DNA from: Lepidonotus clava
Taxonomy: Eukaryota; Annelida; Polychaeta; Phyllodocida; Polynoidae
DNA length: 64,000 bases
Direction: 5' to 3'
NCBI GenBank assembly: GCA_936440205.1
Contig: OW387147.1
Coordinates: 17,633,629-17,697,628 of the forward strand
This document shows, one piece after another, positions 25,179 to 39,256 of the stretch. Each line of letters begins with the position of its first letter. Position 1 is the first letter of the stretch. The notes below the pieces were generated by a model. That model saw only the letters and a list, made by a program, of their open reading frames with translations, had not been told where the DNA came from and did no database searches. The translations under genes and the position numbers were made by a program.

Positions 25179-26025
25179 ACAAACCTCCCTCTAGGACCAC
25201 GCCTTCACAGCGGTATCAACACTTTTCACGGTAAATACGGAAAATGCGAGAACAATGCTCGATTTGTACCATTTGCAAACGAAATGCAGATGTCAAAATA
25301 GCCCGGATGTGTCTGTCAGGGACCCGTCACGCTTTGCTGCCTCTAGGGGTTCGACTGGCCTCGAGCATGCGCGGGCTTTGCACGTATTTTTGTGTAAACG
25401 CAGACTACACACCATCTGAAATTTGATAACCAAATCCCTAAAATACATCCACCAGTAGTTTGTTAATCATTATATTCAATAATGTACATGTATCGGAAAA
25501 AGACGTAACATTGTTTACAATTAAAACAAAAAACAAAGGTAAATGTAGAATAAAATAACAAATATTTGACAGTATAATGGTGCCAAAAGCCGACGGCACA
25601 CATGTAGTTTAGCCATCTGGTAGACATTTCTTTTTCAAAACATTCCTTTTACCAGTAAAGCCTAAAGAAAGTTACCACTTTTTCTAAGAAAACGAAACAA
25701 AAACCTAGGTGTTGAGTGAGAACTGTATCGGTCGAAGTACTAGGGTCCTGGAGGCACAGTGTGACCCCTTATCCCTCCACGCCCTGTGCACCTCCAGGGC
25801 ATTAACCTATCGACCACACAAATCGCCTCCACTGGGGATAGAGACCCGTGTCCACATTTCCAAGCTACCATGAGTTGGAATGGGTGCAGTGCCAAGGTAC
25901 CCTTTTTTCGGATTTAGCACCGGTTTGTCACCAAAATGTCACCTTTGGCATAACAGGCATTAATGATGTACAAAGTACATATTGAATTCTGCGCTGTTGT
26001 CAAATAATTAACTTAAACTATAATG

Positions 26026-26064
26026 CTTGAAAACAGTGCATACAATGTATGCATTGTTTTCAAG
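26026..26064. repeat. 18-bp hairpin with a 3-base loop
   Basis: CTTGAAAACAGTGCATAC (26026-26043) pairs with GTATGCATTGTTTTCAAG (26047-26064) with one mismatch, around loop AAT. The loop is too short for a normal microRNA precursor. Confidence 0.85.
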
Positions 26065-26755
26065 AGTGCAAGCGTTTCAAGCGTGTAATGTGTGCACAAG
26101 TCTTGCATAATAAGATATGTAATTTGTGAAAGAACCCATTTTATTTTCCAAGAAAATTACAACTGGCACGAAGCTTAGATCTTCAGGGAAATTAGGGATG
26201 CGTCTAATTATACCACAGAAAAAGTAGACCTAATATAAACCCCGATAAAAATCAATGAAAAACCAGTTTCGGTCTCTTGTGTCTTGTCACTGTAATTAAA
26301 GGCATAGAAAAGCAAATAACAAGAACATAAACAAAACGAACATAGGTACAAAAACATCGGGTTGGGAGGAAAGGATGTCTGTGATTTCTTTGTTTCTTTT
26401 TTATGTTTTTCATTATCTAAATGTGCTGGCCTTTTTAATGCTATCAGATCTGGACGCGTGGGACCGAACGAACCAATGGTCGGGGCGTTGATCAGATAGC
26501 CCGGGACTGTCATAATGACACTGCCTCGGGCCTAAGGGCACTGTGCGCTGGTACTTGGACGACCCTCTGTGATTAGAACGTAAGCAGGCAATTGTCTGTG
26601 CTGACACGGCCACGTGCCGCCGGTAACCAGCGACATGTGACGGCCACACTCTCCCCCCTGAACTCTCTTCCCTCCTTTATAGACCAAACCATCCCCCTTT
26701 TCTTCCTCAGTCCATCTGTCTGCAAGACCTTAAATAAGATTATGGTCCTTGTATC

Positions 26756-26839
26756 AGAGAGAGTAAAGTTTTAACTTTACTCTCTCTGCGTGTACCATGG
26801 AGAGTAAGATAAGAACCTATATATATTTTACTCTCCATG
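26756..26839. repeat. Two adjacent hairpins with GAGAGTA/TACTCTC stems
   Basis: Hairpin 1: AGAGAGAGTAAAGTT (26756-26770) and its exact complement (26773-26787) around TT. Hairpin 2: CATGGAGAGTAA (26796-26807) and TTACTCTCCATG (26828-26839); the stem extends inward with one mismatch and outward with bulges. Related hairpins recur at 51.2 kb. Confidence 0.85.
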
Positions 26840-28062
26840 CTTGTACAGACGCATCCTTAGGCTTGGTTTCCATCATACCCACATGGAGAAGTCAGATAAA
26901 ATCAGAACTGTTGATTTTGTCATACATAGGGCCTACATGTAGTACATTGTAGTTTGGTTGCAATGGCCTGCAATGCAGGTAGACATTGGCGCATGCAAAA
27001 AGTACCTGGAAAGGGCCTATCATTAAAAGTTCGAACAATGTCATCATACTCCTAGCAATTAGAACAATATTCACAAACTACAACACCGTGCCCTCTAGGG
27101 TCCGTATACTGTTGCGTCCATGAATGACGTATTTTCGACGTAACGTTGGCTCTGTAAGAATTATAAAAAAGGCTTGTGTCTGCGAAAAATGAACAGAAAC
27201 CCATATGACGTGCATAAGGAAACATGTAATTTGACAGATGGTATGGCATATTGGTGGGTGTTCCTCCAGGCCATTTGCATACACTGTCTCATTGAGAGCT
27301 GGTAGGTGGCGGTCAAAGGTGACCCCTCGGGCCTTGACCAGCCCCACCTCCAGGTACACTGACCACTACCCCCTTTGATGGGACACACCGACACAGGGCT
27401 GGTCACTGTGTCCCTCAGTGCCTGAGGTATGATATTCCCATTGGGGCGAGATTAAAGCCTGCTTAATGGGACTTTCCTTTGGGGGAACAATGACCTATTG
27501 CATTTAGGGTATGACCTATATTACGTTTAGGGTATTGTGTTATGATATTGGGTTGTGGAGTAACCACCAATAGTCTGTAATTTGGTCCTATAATAAAGTG
27601 TTATGTCAGAATGATATCCGTTTACTTTTCCAACATTTTGAATGGGATGAATTTAATTAAAACAAAGAATTTTAAACACAAATTGGTAGATTGATTATGC
27701 TTTTCATTATAAAAAATGCTATTATCTCCAGTTTCCATCATATGTATAAATTGTGTTGACAGAACGTGGTAACTAGATTAGTTGTAAATAGATTGAAAAG
27801 AGGGAAAAATCTATGGTAATATTGTAAACATACCCCATTGTAGAACTAGAAGACCTTCCGAGAGTCTGTAGTCTCCTTATTTAAGGAATTAAATCAACAG
27901 GCTCCAAGGGCATCATGATGTGAAGTTGGTGGAAGATGCCCTCAGGTATCATGTTTAATGACAGGCCAACATCGAAGGCCTTAATAAGAGGTCACCACCT
28001 CTGCACCCACTGCACCCACCACATCCCCTCCCTCCTGAGGACCTAATTAAAACTAGACAGCT

Positions 28063-28104
28063 CCTCCTCATTATAAATCAAGACCTCCTCATTATAAATC
28101 AAGA
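28063..28104 (+). repeat. Perfect 21-bp tandem pair
   Basis: CCTCCTCATTATAAATCAAG plus one A is repeated exactly twice in direct succession. There is no reading-frame significance that I can see. Confidence 0.9.
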
Positions 28105-31100
28105 GGCACACGCTCCCCGTCCCTCTCCGGCAATAACAGGGGCGTCTCCACTTTGTTTGTATAACATTATCTATTGCCTCCTGTTAAAAACATTAGGGAC
28201 CCTTGGAAACGTATTGATGGTCAACTCTGCTTGGAGAGTAGTGGAGGCTGTTTCTGCTGAGTTTTACTCGGAAAATCAAAAATAAGCTATAGAGGGATGC
28301 CCAATCAGGACTTGTTTGATATCATTAGGAGAGGAATGAAATTGCCTTTCAAAAGATATCTTACATAAGCAACTTCTATTAACATATTTGCATAGAAGAC
28401 ACTATGCAACCTCCAGTGTTAGTCAAAACAAGCTAGTATCATACAGGCTGGAGGCTGGGAGGAGGATGTCAACACTCACAAAAAGCTGCAACCATCAGCA
28501 AATACGTTATTGCAAGTTTGTACTTTTTACGAGCCACGTCCATCCCCCTAGATTGGTTCAGGACAGGCGTCCTCTCAGTAGTTACACATCTGTCTTATCA
28601 GTAAAAACCTCCATGAGAGGTGGGTGTGGTTGGCAGAGATAGCACAGTGATTCATGTACACCTTTCCCACCTGTCAGATCACTAACCAGTCACCTTATTT
28701 TTCATTTTCAAGTCTCCCTGATGTTGAAATCCCCTTTTCAAACTTGGCCCAGTTCCTAGTTTTAGTGGGCGCGTCCTATAACACTAAACTCGGTGCATGT
28801 TGAAACACTTTTATTGATTTGGAGAGAGTGAAGTTCATCAATAATTGAGCAGTGAACCATGACGACCTGGATACGCCCAGTGTCTGTGGGGTCCATGGAG
28901 TAGAGTCCCTTGGGTCAGAATTGGGGAGGGGCATGGGCTTTGGTCATTAGGGTTGAACCCACCTAGTCCAGATGGGATTGATCAAAGCCTTGTCAGATAG
29001 AATAAGACACCCTGGCATCCCCTTATCCCCTTTTAGGGCACCAGGATTAGGGGAGATTTAAAGGAGGTCAAGCTGAGCTTGAGCAGTAGCAGATTCTCTG
29101 GTGCACCAGAGCTGCAGCGTCTACAGGTTTTGATGCAGCACATTGAAGAGAAATATCAGTTTAAGTGACATTAAAGAACATGTCCAGACATCATTACATG
29201 TTTACCGGTATTCCCATGGATGTTATAGCTATTTTGATCATTCGACTTCTGGGATAATTCAAAACAGTAATGCTTTATTCCTTCTTTTAAATAAAATCTG
29301 TAGACACTCAAATTAGCCATGTAGCACATGATGAAAATTATCATAATTATGCTACCTGAAAAAAGTAAACTTTTGTAATACAATTTAGGAATAAATTGTA
29401 GGGACTACTTTGATAGAATTTTATAATGCTGCTATAGAAGCAACAGGAATAAGAAGATGAACAAATGCCATTGTAGTTAGTTATGGCATAATCGTTTTAG
29501 CAAATGCCATTCAACATAATAAGAAAATGAGCAATTACATGCAGCTCAACATTCCTATAGCCAATCCCTCTGTATACATACAGGACATGACATAGGACAA
29601 CAACACTGGCTCAGGTCTACGTTTCTTGTATGGCCAACAGATGCCTGGCGTCGGTGCCATTCAACCCCGAAGTAGGCGCTCACAGAAGTGGGGAATGGGG
29701 GGCTCCCAGAAGTTGTTTTTCTGGATTATTCCTGCCGTGGAGCGACAGTCAGAGGTAAACAGGCCTATCTGTGAGTGTGTGAGCCGAGGTAGTAGTAGGG
29801 TCTGGGGTGCATCAGGGATTTGGTTGAGGGAAAGGCTGAGGGTGTCGATGGGGAGTTACTCCCGCAAACAGACTGCACTTTTAAATCTGCCATTTAAGAG
29901 ATGAAGCTTGGAAACATCAATACAAACTTCCAAATCCTTCCTCTTGTTTCAGGAGCAGTAAAAACTTTGTTATTTGAATTTGATTGATTTTGTTGATGAA
30001 TTGTGCTTCATAGGACCTGTCTATGAGGCCAGGATAAACAGAGTATCAGCTGGAAATTAGTAAAACCAGGCTCTAGCAATCATAAAAGATTGAGGAAGAA
30101 GGGGGGAGAATGTTGTTTCCAAATGACTACATAGAGATACCTTCTGGAATGACTAGCCATAGCTCTCCCTCCTCCTTCGCACCAGAGGCCAGTACATACT
30201 CTGATCTGGGACAGAACTGCCTAGAGTGACGATGCTGGAGAGGGGGCAGGAGCAAAGACCAGGGGGAAGGCATGAAGGAGCCCCAGTTGGACCACATAAA
30301 CAATAGGCTCTATTTCCGCCGGTCGTATGTCAGGACTGGGGCAGAATGCTGACAGGTGTCAGGGGTTTGTTGGCTCGTAGATAAAGACAGAATGGCCCAC
30401 TGTGTAGATGTAGGCCACCACGACTACCTGCATGGACACTGCCTCTCTCCTGGAGATAATTTCACACTTTCAATAACAATAGGGGCAGTAAGTCAAGAAG
30501 AGTGACTTCATAACAGGGTAGTACATTGCCTTTACTCAGTGAACTTTTACTTTCAATATCCCTAATATTTCTGAAATGCAGTTGTTGGGGAAATATTCAA
30601 GGCACAACAAAAAGACTTATTGAAAAGTCCTGATGTTATCTACACAAAGGGCTAGTGCCCCTATGGACATTTGGTCTTCATTGTTGTACTGCTGGTACTA
30701 TTGTCATTTCTAAGGGCATAATCACAAGTTGCCGTGTTTGCTTCCCAAAACGTCCAGTTTAGAGATCAACCAAATCGCATTAACCTTGTCAATGCTGTCT
30801 TTGAACTCATCACTCTTTATTTCCGTTGACAGATCCACATTCACCAGCCAAGCTCATATAGCCTTAACCCTTTGTTTACCTAGGTATCTCAGCCTGGTAG
30901 TCAGCTGATTAGCAGCTGTAACCCCCCAAATTAGCGTGTAGATATTTCCTTAGATAGGGGGTTAAAAGATCTAAGGTTGCACCAAATTAGAGAGTCGGGT
31001 ATGGTGGGTGTATTTATGAAATTACCTTTGAGAACTCTGCCTATTGAGGGGCGGGGTGGGCGATAATTAAGCCGTGTCACTCAGCTGCCGCTAGGTGGGG

Positions 31101-33590
31101 GAACAGTAGGCAGATGGACTCCTGGGACGAGGGGGCCCGGTCACTGCTACCTGGGTAGAGATGGTGGTTGGATGGTGTGCAGGGGGTGGAGGGTACTCCA
31201 TATTGGAAGCAGTAACGACTCAGTTGGCTCTATGGCTAAGAAGTTCTCTTAAATCCCTTCCTTCTACACCTTCTTTTTCGAGGAAATCTTCAAATGATAA
31301 AGTAAAAATTACTTATGTGTGTGAATCAGCCAGTTTTATGGATTATGTCCGGCATACCAAGTTCTTAAACAAACAATATCAACACAATTATATTGGGAAG
31401 TTGTACTCACACAAAAAGGTCCAATTAACTGCCCATGAAATATAGTTAAAAAAAACACCAAAAAAACCCCTGGCTATATCAATCACCGGTGTATGTAAGT
31501 TCAATAAGTAGAATATCAAGGGGTGCAAACCCCCCCCCCCCCCAACAGGTGTGTCTAGAGTGACCCGTACTTAGGACCCTGTCAGGAAATGACCAAGCGG
31601 AGAACTGCCCTCCCGTGGGACGCACACCTTTACCACCAGGGGGCGAGTAGACAGGAAATGAACTCTGACCCGGCCCAGCGCACCGGAGATAGGTGAATCT
31701 ATTGGGGAGGTGGGGTGCCTGGGGGAGGGGGAGGAGACCTGGGCCTCTAAACGTCTAATTCTATAGTCAACTTTGACCACTTGCAGTTAGGTACATTAAT
31801 CATGTGAACTCACTCAAAAAAGGTATATTTGAAAGCCCTTGAATTATAATTGCTACACCATACATATAGTTTGGAAACCAATTCAATTACTTTCTATATT
31901 AATACAGAATTTGGTGTGCATTTGACCTATTCTACAGGTAGACATCAACCTGTGGAACTCAGACCTAATAGGGGGTGAGGATGTGGAGGGCAGGTGAGAG
32001 TAGTAGTAGTGAGACTATATGAGGCTATATGTATCATTGTTACAGCCTACCTGGCTTGACTGAACCTCTGTAGGGAGTTGCCCTGTGGGATCTTCCTTCT
32101 GTTCAGACCAACGGGCAGTCTCAAATATATGGGACACACCTCAGTTGGTCATGGAGAGTGGAGTGGTCCGAATAGCATTGACAGTGTGTCCCTTCACAGC
32201 AGGGAGCCACCTATAATAGCCAGGACAAACTTCTCCCTCAAATACCTTCACCAAGTTTACAGCACCAGTTACAACTCCTATGCCTGTTTAGATCACGACC
32301 CCATTGGAATTATACAGTGAAGTCCCCATCTTTGCAGTGCAAAAAAAATAAATTATCATAATGAAGAGAGACACTGTCCATCAGGAGAACATTTATTCAC
32401 AGGTGAATATGTTTTGAAGTGCTGTATTATTCAGAGCAGCGGGTGCAAAGACTGCACCAATTTGTTATGCGCTCTTTAGGGCCATCTGAAATTTAATGAT
32501 ATTTAAATCAACCATTGTCAAAGCCCGTTAAAGGTTCAGAACGCTTAAGTCCCTTGCCCAGCGCCATGCTGTTATCTATTGTGCCGGGGCTGACAGTAAT
32601 TGTTTAGTCTTGGCAAGTCGACGGGAGCCCCGCCCTACCCCACCCCCTCACCCCTAAATCTGTAGCAACTTTCACACGGCCTATTGGGCACGCCCGAACA
32701 GTGACCGACCACTCCGTTATTAAATGGCTGATGCTGCTAATTATTATCACCTAATAGTTCATGCCTATTTTAACACAGATCTGTTCGGTTTTTGTTCAGT
32801 TGCCAGCCCAGATTTCACTAGTCCTTTTCCACAGGGGGAACAAGAGAGGCTAAAAAAGGGGACAGTCTGGGCGGTAAGGTACCAGAAAATTAAAGCTGTT
32901 GCGGTTTCGTGCCAGCACTGGGGGCTGTCGAATCTTACACCCACATATTAAGAGAGCTGCCAAATCATTAAGGGTCCTAGGACATAAGACTAAAAGACAG
33001 TACATCTACAACAATGTACACGTAATAGAAAAATAATCAAGTAAGATTAATGAATTTAATTTTGAGGAAATCCCCCATACATATTTGTTAAAAACAAGAA
33101 AGATAGGCTGTGAACGGAGTCTGAGAAGATTTTCTCTGTTTGGCTACTTTCTAATAACCAAAATAAGTCCTCCACCCCACACATAGACAAAGAGATGCCC
33201 TGGATAGGGACTTCTAGTGAGTGCGGGGGTAGGTGGAGGCCCTGGATAGAAGGGTAACAGCCACGGGTGCCCCGCCCCTCCCGGGCCGCCCCTAAACCGT
33301 TGTGATGGGGCTTCGATGCAAATCAAATGGCCAGTTCATAAGGTAGGGGGTTTGTAGGCGAGTCTATGCTGTAGCGGCCGGGTGCCTACTGCTCACTGGG
33401 TGTACGGGTGGAATAATGATAAAATAGGGGCTGGTGAACTGACCCTTTGTTCAGCCAGTCGTGATGGGGGCCCGTCGGTTTGTACCGCTGCCAACTTTTT
33501 AACCATTGTTTTCTATGCTGTGTCCACTCAGCCGCAAACCTGGGTCGAGTTTCCCTGAATGGTGATACATTCCTGACAAAGTAATCTGAA

Positions 33591-33615
33591 ATGTGTCGCA
33601 TTCTTTGCGACACAT
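33591..33615. repeat. 10-bp perfect hairpin
   Basis: ATGTGTCGCA (33591-33600) and TGCGACACAT (33606-33615) are exact complements around the loop TTCTT. Confidence 0.85.
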
Positions 33616-36600
33616 GCGATGATTTTACTGCTAGATCTGATTTTATCTGGATATTTTACGACTTATAACCACATTATTTGGGACATACAAATAGTTGTTG
33701 GTATTGTTTGTTGCAGTATTGAAGGTTTCTTTAAATGGCAATTATTGAGCATATGGAGCACTGTAGGGGAGTCTCGTGCTCTTATCGTATTCTTATCGCA
33801 ACTGGACATGGAAGTAATAAGGCCTTTCTGCATTCCCTGCAGGGGTCATTCCTGTACTGACCCTAAGGGCCACAAACGCTGGTCAAACTGAGATATTCTG
33901 AATAATTCAGGCGGCGCCCAGGCATGGCACACCGTCGAAACGCTGGCAGGTGTGGCTGTAAATATGTGCCCCCAGGATATTGATAGGTGCACTTTTATAT
34001 GGGTACGGGCGGGGACGAACTTCAGAACTGCAGGCATGTGGGAAGTCCTCACTTAGAGCAACTAATGTACCTATATCGCCAGGTAAACTGTACTTTGAAG
34101 TGTCCGCCTCCCAATATTGGTATATTCAGGTAGGGGAAGTCATCAAAAGCGCAAGTTAAATCAACCAGAGAGCCGGGGCTTGAGGGGGAGGCCAAATGAC
34201 ATTCGGCGCCTTAGGGCAATCATGATCTGGGGGCCTTAAGTTTACAGCATTTTAACTTCTATGAGGTTGGATATAATACTGGATTTCCTAGTCTCATTGA
34301 AGAATGGTCCGGGGGAAATGAGCGTTGGTAAAATGCCCCATTGACCTCACTTCCAGTCAAATGTATTTTGATAAATTCCTATTAGCTTAACGAATACAGA
34401 GCTAGGGGGTGTTACGCCCTTAGATATTAAAATTGCTTTCATATCAGATGTTTATAAGTATGAAATGGACGAAGTACACGGCTGGGCACTCCTCTTTCTT
34501 TTTTGTGAAGGAGCAATCCATTATAAAGAAAAAAAGTGACAGAGTATCAGTGACAAGTACCTAGAATCTTAAAAAGGCACTTTTTAACCTTCTAACTAAC
34601 AGCCTCGCTACTGGAGCTCTCTAAGCTCAAAGTCTTAGGACCTGTACTGCAGCTAGTGGTATGTACTGTGAAGCACAGTGTGATGTTTTCTGAGTACTCT
34701 TACTTTGCTGGTCCCTAAGCGTACACACCAAGACCTGTGTATTTCCGTCCATGTACTAGTAAACAACCCTGGAGCCAGCGTCTCCAACATTATCCCCCCT
34801 TTCCCGTCCCACTCACCCCTCCTCCAGGGCAGAGGTGATGACATCTCCCTCTGACGAATTGCCCTCAGCCCCCGCCTAGGCCGTGTTACCAGGGCATTAT
34901 CCTGGTCACCTGCCCTCGGCCTGCTGCCCTCAGATGATTGACAACGCCCTCTACATTTAGCTGACAGCGCCAGATGCGCGACCAATCAGTCGGGGGCGTA
35001 CACAAAGCGTGTGGGCCGCTCTGCCAATCAGAGGGCCTGTTACAAACAGGAGCTGGCCTCGTCTGACACAGTTGGGTGGCAAATGAGTTGTTTCTTCCCA
35101 CGACATGGATACATGTTGTAGCGTCTCCTGAGCCGCTCACCATGTCAGTTGTTGCTCGAGGCGAATTTTATATAGAATGTAGGTCAGGCCGAGCTGCTCC
35201 AGGGCTGTGGTTTGAAGGAGTGGAGGGGCCCGCAGGGTGGAGGCGGAACACAAGTGGTCTATTGCTCCATTTTGTGCCCTTCAAGGTTCTTGGAGGTCAG
35301 GACGTGCGATAACGACCCAACATGTGGGATCGACTTACAGGATTTCTCTCACATGATACAAAACAATCTATCATGGCCCTTAACCTAAAAAGACAAGGCA
35401 TCTGGGACATTATCTGGTCTTCTTGGGCCTTAAGGCTGGTCCTTTGATTTAAAAATAACTTCGGGTGTTTTGGCAATAACACCCTGGCAGGACGTAAATC
35501 TTGCAAGAAAATAAGCAGTATTTCCATTTAGTTCCCATGAATCAACCCTTCACCACACTGAAGCCAAATGGTGTACACTTTTTCTGCCCCCAAACCTCGT
35601 CTGTCAAACCAATTTTCTGCATCAACCTTCAGGTTTGTCCAGAAAGAAGCTGGGCCATTTGTTACCCTATAGCTGTATTCAGAAAAACCCAGAATAATAC
35701 TAAAATTCATATGGTTTCCTGAGATGGACTTTGTAAGGTTTCAAGCCTGGGTTACCCTGATATACGGGTTGCCCTCGGTGTAGTGTGACTTACTTGGTAC
35801 AAAAACCATGCCTTGTTTGTCAGAAAAGTACCCACCACTTTCAGGACTCACTACCCAGATTGCATTCAGGTCTCCCTGCACAAATTATATGATGGGGTTA
35901 GCTAGGGGCCTTTGTTGGTCTATATACCTGAGTTCTATGCCTAGGAGCAAGTGTTTGCGATGGGCTGAAAGTTTTTGTAAGGAGCACCTGTTGTGGATAG
36001 CGCCTGACATGTGATATGCAGAAATAATGAGCAGTTACCTGTACCAACCTATACAGTACTATTCAAAGAGAGCTGGATTCATGTATATAGGCTTTTGCCT
36101 AGAGATCAGATTTTCCCCAGGGACCTTTCCTTCTATTGCATTGATTTTATTCATCTTTAAGATGATTATAACTTTTGAAACTAGGGGGTTAATGGTGTAC
36201 ATGGCTTTTCATGGTATGAATTGCTGCTGTACAATAAATCCTCGAATATGAGGATCAAGTTCTGATATCTTCATGCTCAGACATAATCGATTATTGTGTA
36301 TTCTAACATCCCCAATGATGAGCATAAAATCAGGCTGACATCATACATCAATAAACATACCTTACCGCCTTTTCATACAATCAAATGATTCCTGTTTTAC
36401 TAATCGAAACTGAAAGCCATGGGAATTAACACCCCCGCAATCTTTAACTAACATCGAGACTTCAGCCTTATTTACACAGTGCCTGTGAAAAAGTATCACA
36501 TATTAAAAAAGTATCACATAAAATACAAATGTCGGAGTCTCATAGTCACCACCAATGGGCCAACCAGATCGGTCTTTGAAAAGCAGCTGTCGTGTTGGCG

Positions 36601-37381
36601 CCATTGTAAATCATTCAGGCATAGTGCCCGCATTTAGACTCAATTCACAGTGTGGTTTGTATTCTAAACGACTGACCCACAGACACCCTCCTACAGGTCA
36701 GTGGTAGGGGCCAACCACAGGATCATACACCTCTGTATGGTCCGACCAAAGAACATGGTCTCTGTGGAAGACCACAATAGTGTGATTATAGCTGTTGGTG
36801 TAAACAGTAACATTAATATCCTAGCCAATTTTGTAAAAAGAAAACAATCTGTTATTGGTAACATTCGGGAAGAAAAGTGAAATTTCTTTTGATTTCAAAT
36901 GCTGGTATACTTTTTTCCAGTTTATTTTCTACTGGCTCATTTTCCCCTAGCTCATATAGCCAGCTGCTGTTGAAAATTAGGGTACTTGTTGATTCAAGTG
37001 TTGATAATAAAACATGCATGAGAAAATCTATTTACAAAGCACACACTAAGTTAAAAATTCATACAAATTACCAATTGTTGCCATGTTTGCACGAAGTGCT
37101 AAGTATCCTGAATCATCTGAATGGATATTTCATGCATTCCAACCACACCAAGAATTTTGCTTTGAGAACTACAAGAAAAAGCTTTTCATACTTTGGTTAA
37201 GAGAAATTGCTGTCTTGCAAGCAGTCACATGCAGGCTTTATTGACCTTGAACATTAGCACATTAAGATGGATAGTGCAAAGTTGCTGGTGAGATGTTGTT
37301 ACAGGCTAAGCATTGTTTGGGTGACTAATGACCAATTAACTAGGCCTAGCCAGGTGGGTCATTGAACCTGACTGTTTTAGT

Positions 37382-37437
37382 GGTTAAGGGAGGACGGGGG
37401 CCTTAGTCTTAGGGGTTAAGGGAGGACGGCGGCCTTA
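37382..37437 (+). repeat. 32-bp tandem pair
   Basis: GGTTAAGGGAGGACGG followed by GGGCCTTA or CGGCCTTA occurs at 37382 and 37414. One base differs in the 24-base core. Confidence 0.85.
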
Positions 37438-39208
37438 AAAGAGGGGCAGTTTGCAAGCAGGTTCTTGTGGTCCTAGCAAAATGGTTTACACAACGGATCA
37501 CATTCAAAGACAAAATGCCTCTGCTGACCCAAATAGTGTGCTCTTACTTCTTGCACGTGCGCCTATGAACCCACCGAGAAGAGGAATTTAACAGAGATTG
37601 GTTTTAATACAAATGGAAAATAAGCTATTACAGCAAAGAATTATAAACACCTTCAACAACAAACAGTGTATATATACAAAACGTGATAAGAAAAATACAT
37701 GCTCCTCTTGCAGTTGATATCCCATATTCCATTACATGAAAACATTAAAAAAAAACTGGCGCCTGCAAACACTAAACAGTATTCAATCGGCTATATATCT
37801 CGTCTTAGTTGTTGAGGCTGCAGTTAATGACAGAAATGCATACATTAATTTGTCAGGAGAGAACTTCTGAAGGGGGAACGGTGCACCAAGGGAGGGTTGC
37901 CTGGAATGCCCGAGGTATGGCGGGGGGCGCCGGTAACGTTATGCCACTGCACGTAAATATGTTTGCACAGAACATTAATTTGGCGAATTGTCACTTTGTC
38001 TGTATACACGAGACATTTATGGCTAGGAGTCTGTCACAACAACGTGGCCAACTACCCCCCAGGACCTGAGTGTGTTATGAGAGGAGGGCAGTGGTTGCAA
38101 ACGGTCTATTTGTAAATCCATTTTGGGTGAGACCCAAGTATTACTGGATTGTGGGCTGGTCAGTTGGTTCTGTCCCGCACAGAGCAATAAATAATGATGA
38201 AATTGCATGCTGTACCTCATATATTCTATAAACCCCAAATGTTTTATCTAATTGATATAATAATCTTTTCTTATATACGCTGCAAAGAATGACATAGTTA
38301 CTCAGGATTTTACAGTTTTGAACGTAGTGAAATGCAGTATACTTGCTATATTGTTTGCACATGTGTATGATTATTTTATAACCGATCTATAACTTATGAA
38401 CTAGGTCAATCTAACGCAGCTGCGTTCAATTTACATGAATAAAAAGACATGTCTCATCTGGCTTCCTTTATAAACATGCAGTTCTTTTTGACCCACCCTA
38501 TTCAGAGAACCAGAATCATAATTAGCTTACCATGACTATTTCATGAGACGAGGTCTGCCTTTTTTCCATTGATTTAAAAGATGCATTCATTGATTATAGA
38601 ATCGCATCCCAGACACTCATAAAGGTTGGCACCAGGTGGTTTGGGGTCAGAGAATCGCTGATTACCTTGTCACGCACCATATCTCCCAGATTAGTCTGAC
38701 TCGACCTGATTTTAACCCTTTCATGCAAAAAAGAAATCAAGTGGGAATTCAATTTAGTTTTTTTTGCACATAGAGCTCGTACAATTACAGCTGGCTCTAC
38801 TGACCGTATGTAATTCCGATTGAACGGTGATAAATGGTAACCATGGTCATAAATGTTTTCAAAAAACAAACAGAAATCCATTAAATGGGAATAGAACATG
38901 TATTTCGACTAGGCCTAGTTTGGGCCTAGATGCTTGGTTAAAAGATACAAGAACACCATGAATATATACCATTATGATTTTAGTAATAACCCTTGTGATA
39001 CAAGTGGACTTAAAGTGATACTTTAAAGTAATTTATGACACATCCATTTAGAATGCAGGAGTATTCACTTTGTCAAAGTTCTAAGTGGGATGTAGACAAA
39101 AATGTGATGGGATACCATCAAAAAGCTTGGCCAGAATAGTCAACTGATCTGTTTATGATAGCATGAGGTGCCGCAAGGCATTGGGTGATGGGGTGATATA
39201 ATGAGAGA

Positions 39209-39256
39209 TCACATGACCTAGTGGTCATGTGACCTGTAAACATGCCCCACGTGACC
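39209..39256. promoter_or_regulatory. Three bHLH-ZIP-type sites, two in a perfect palindrome
   Basis: TCACATGACC (39209-39218) and GGTCATGTGA (39223-39232) form a perfect inverted repeat around TAGT. CCACGTGACC follows at about 39247. TCAC(A/G)TGA sites are typical of MITF/TFE and USF/MAX-type proteins. Confidence 0.4.
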
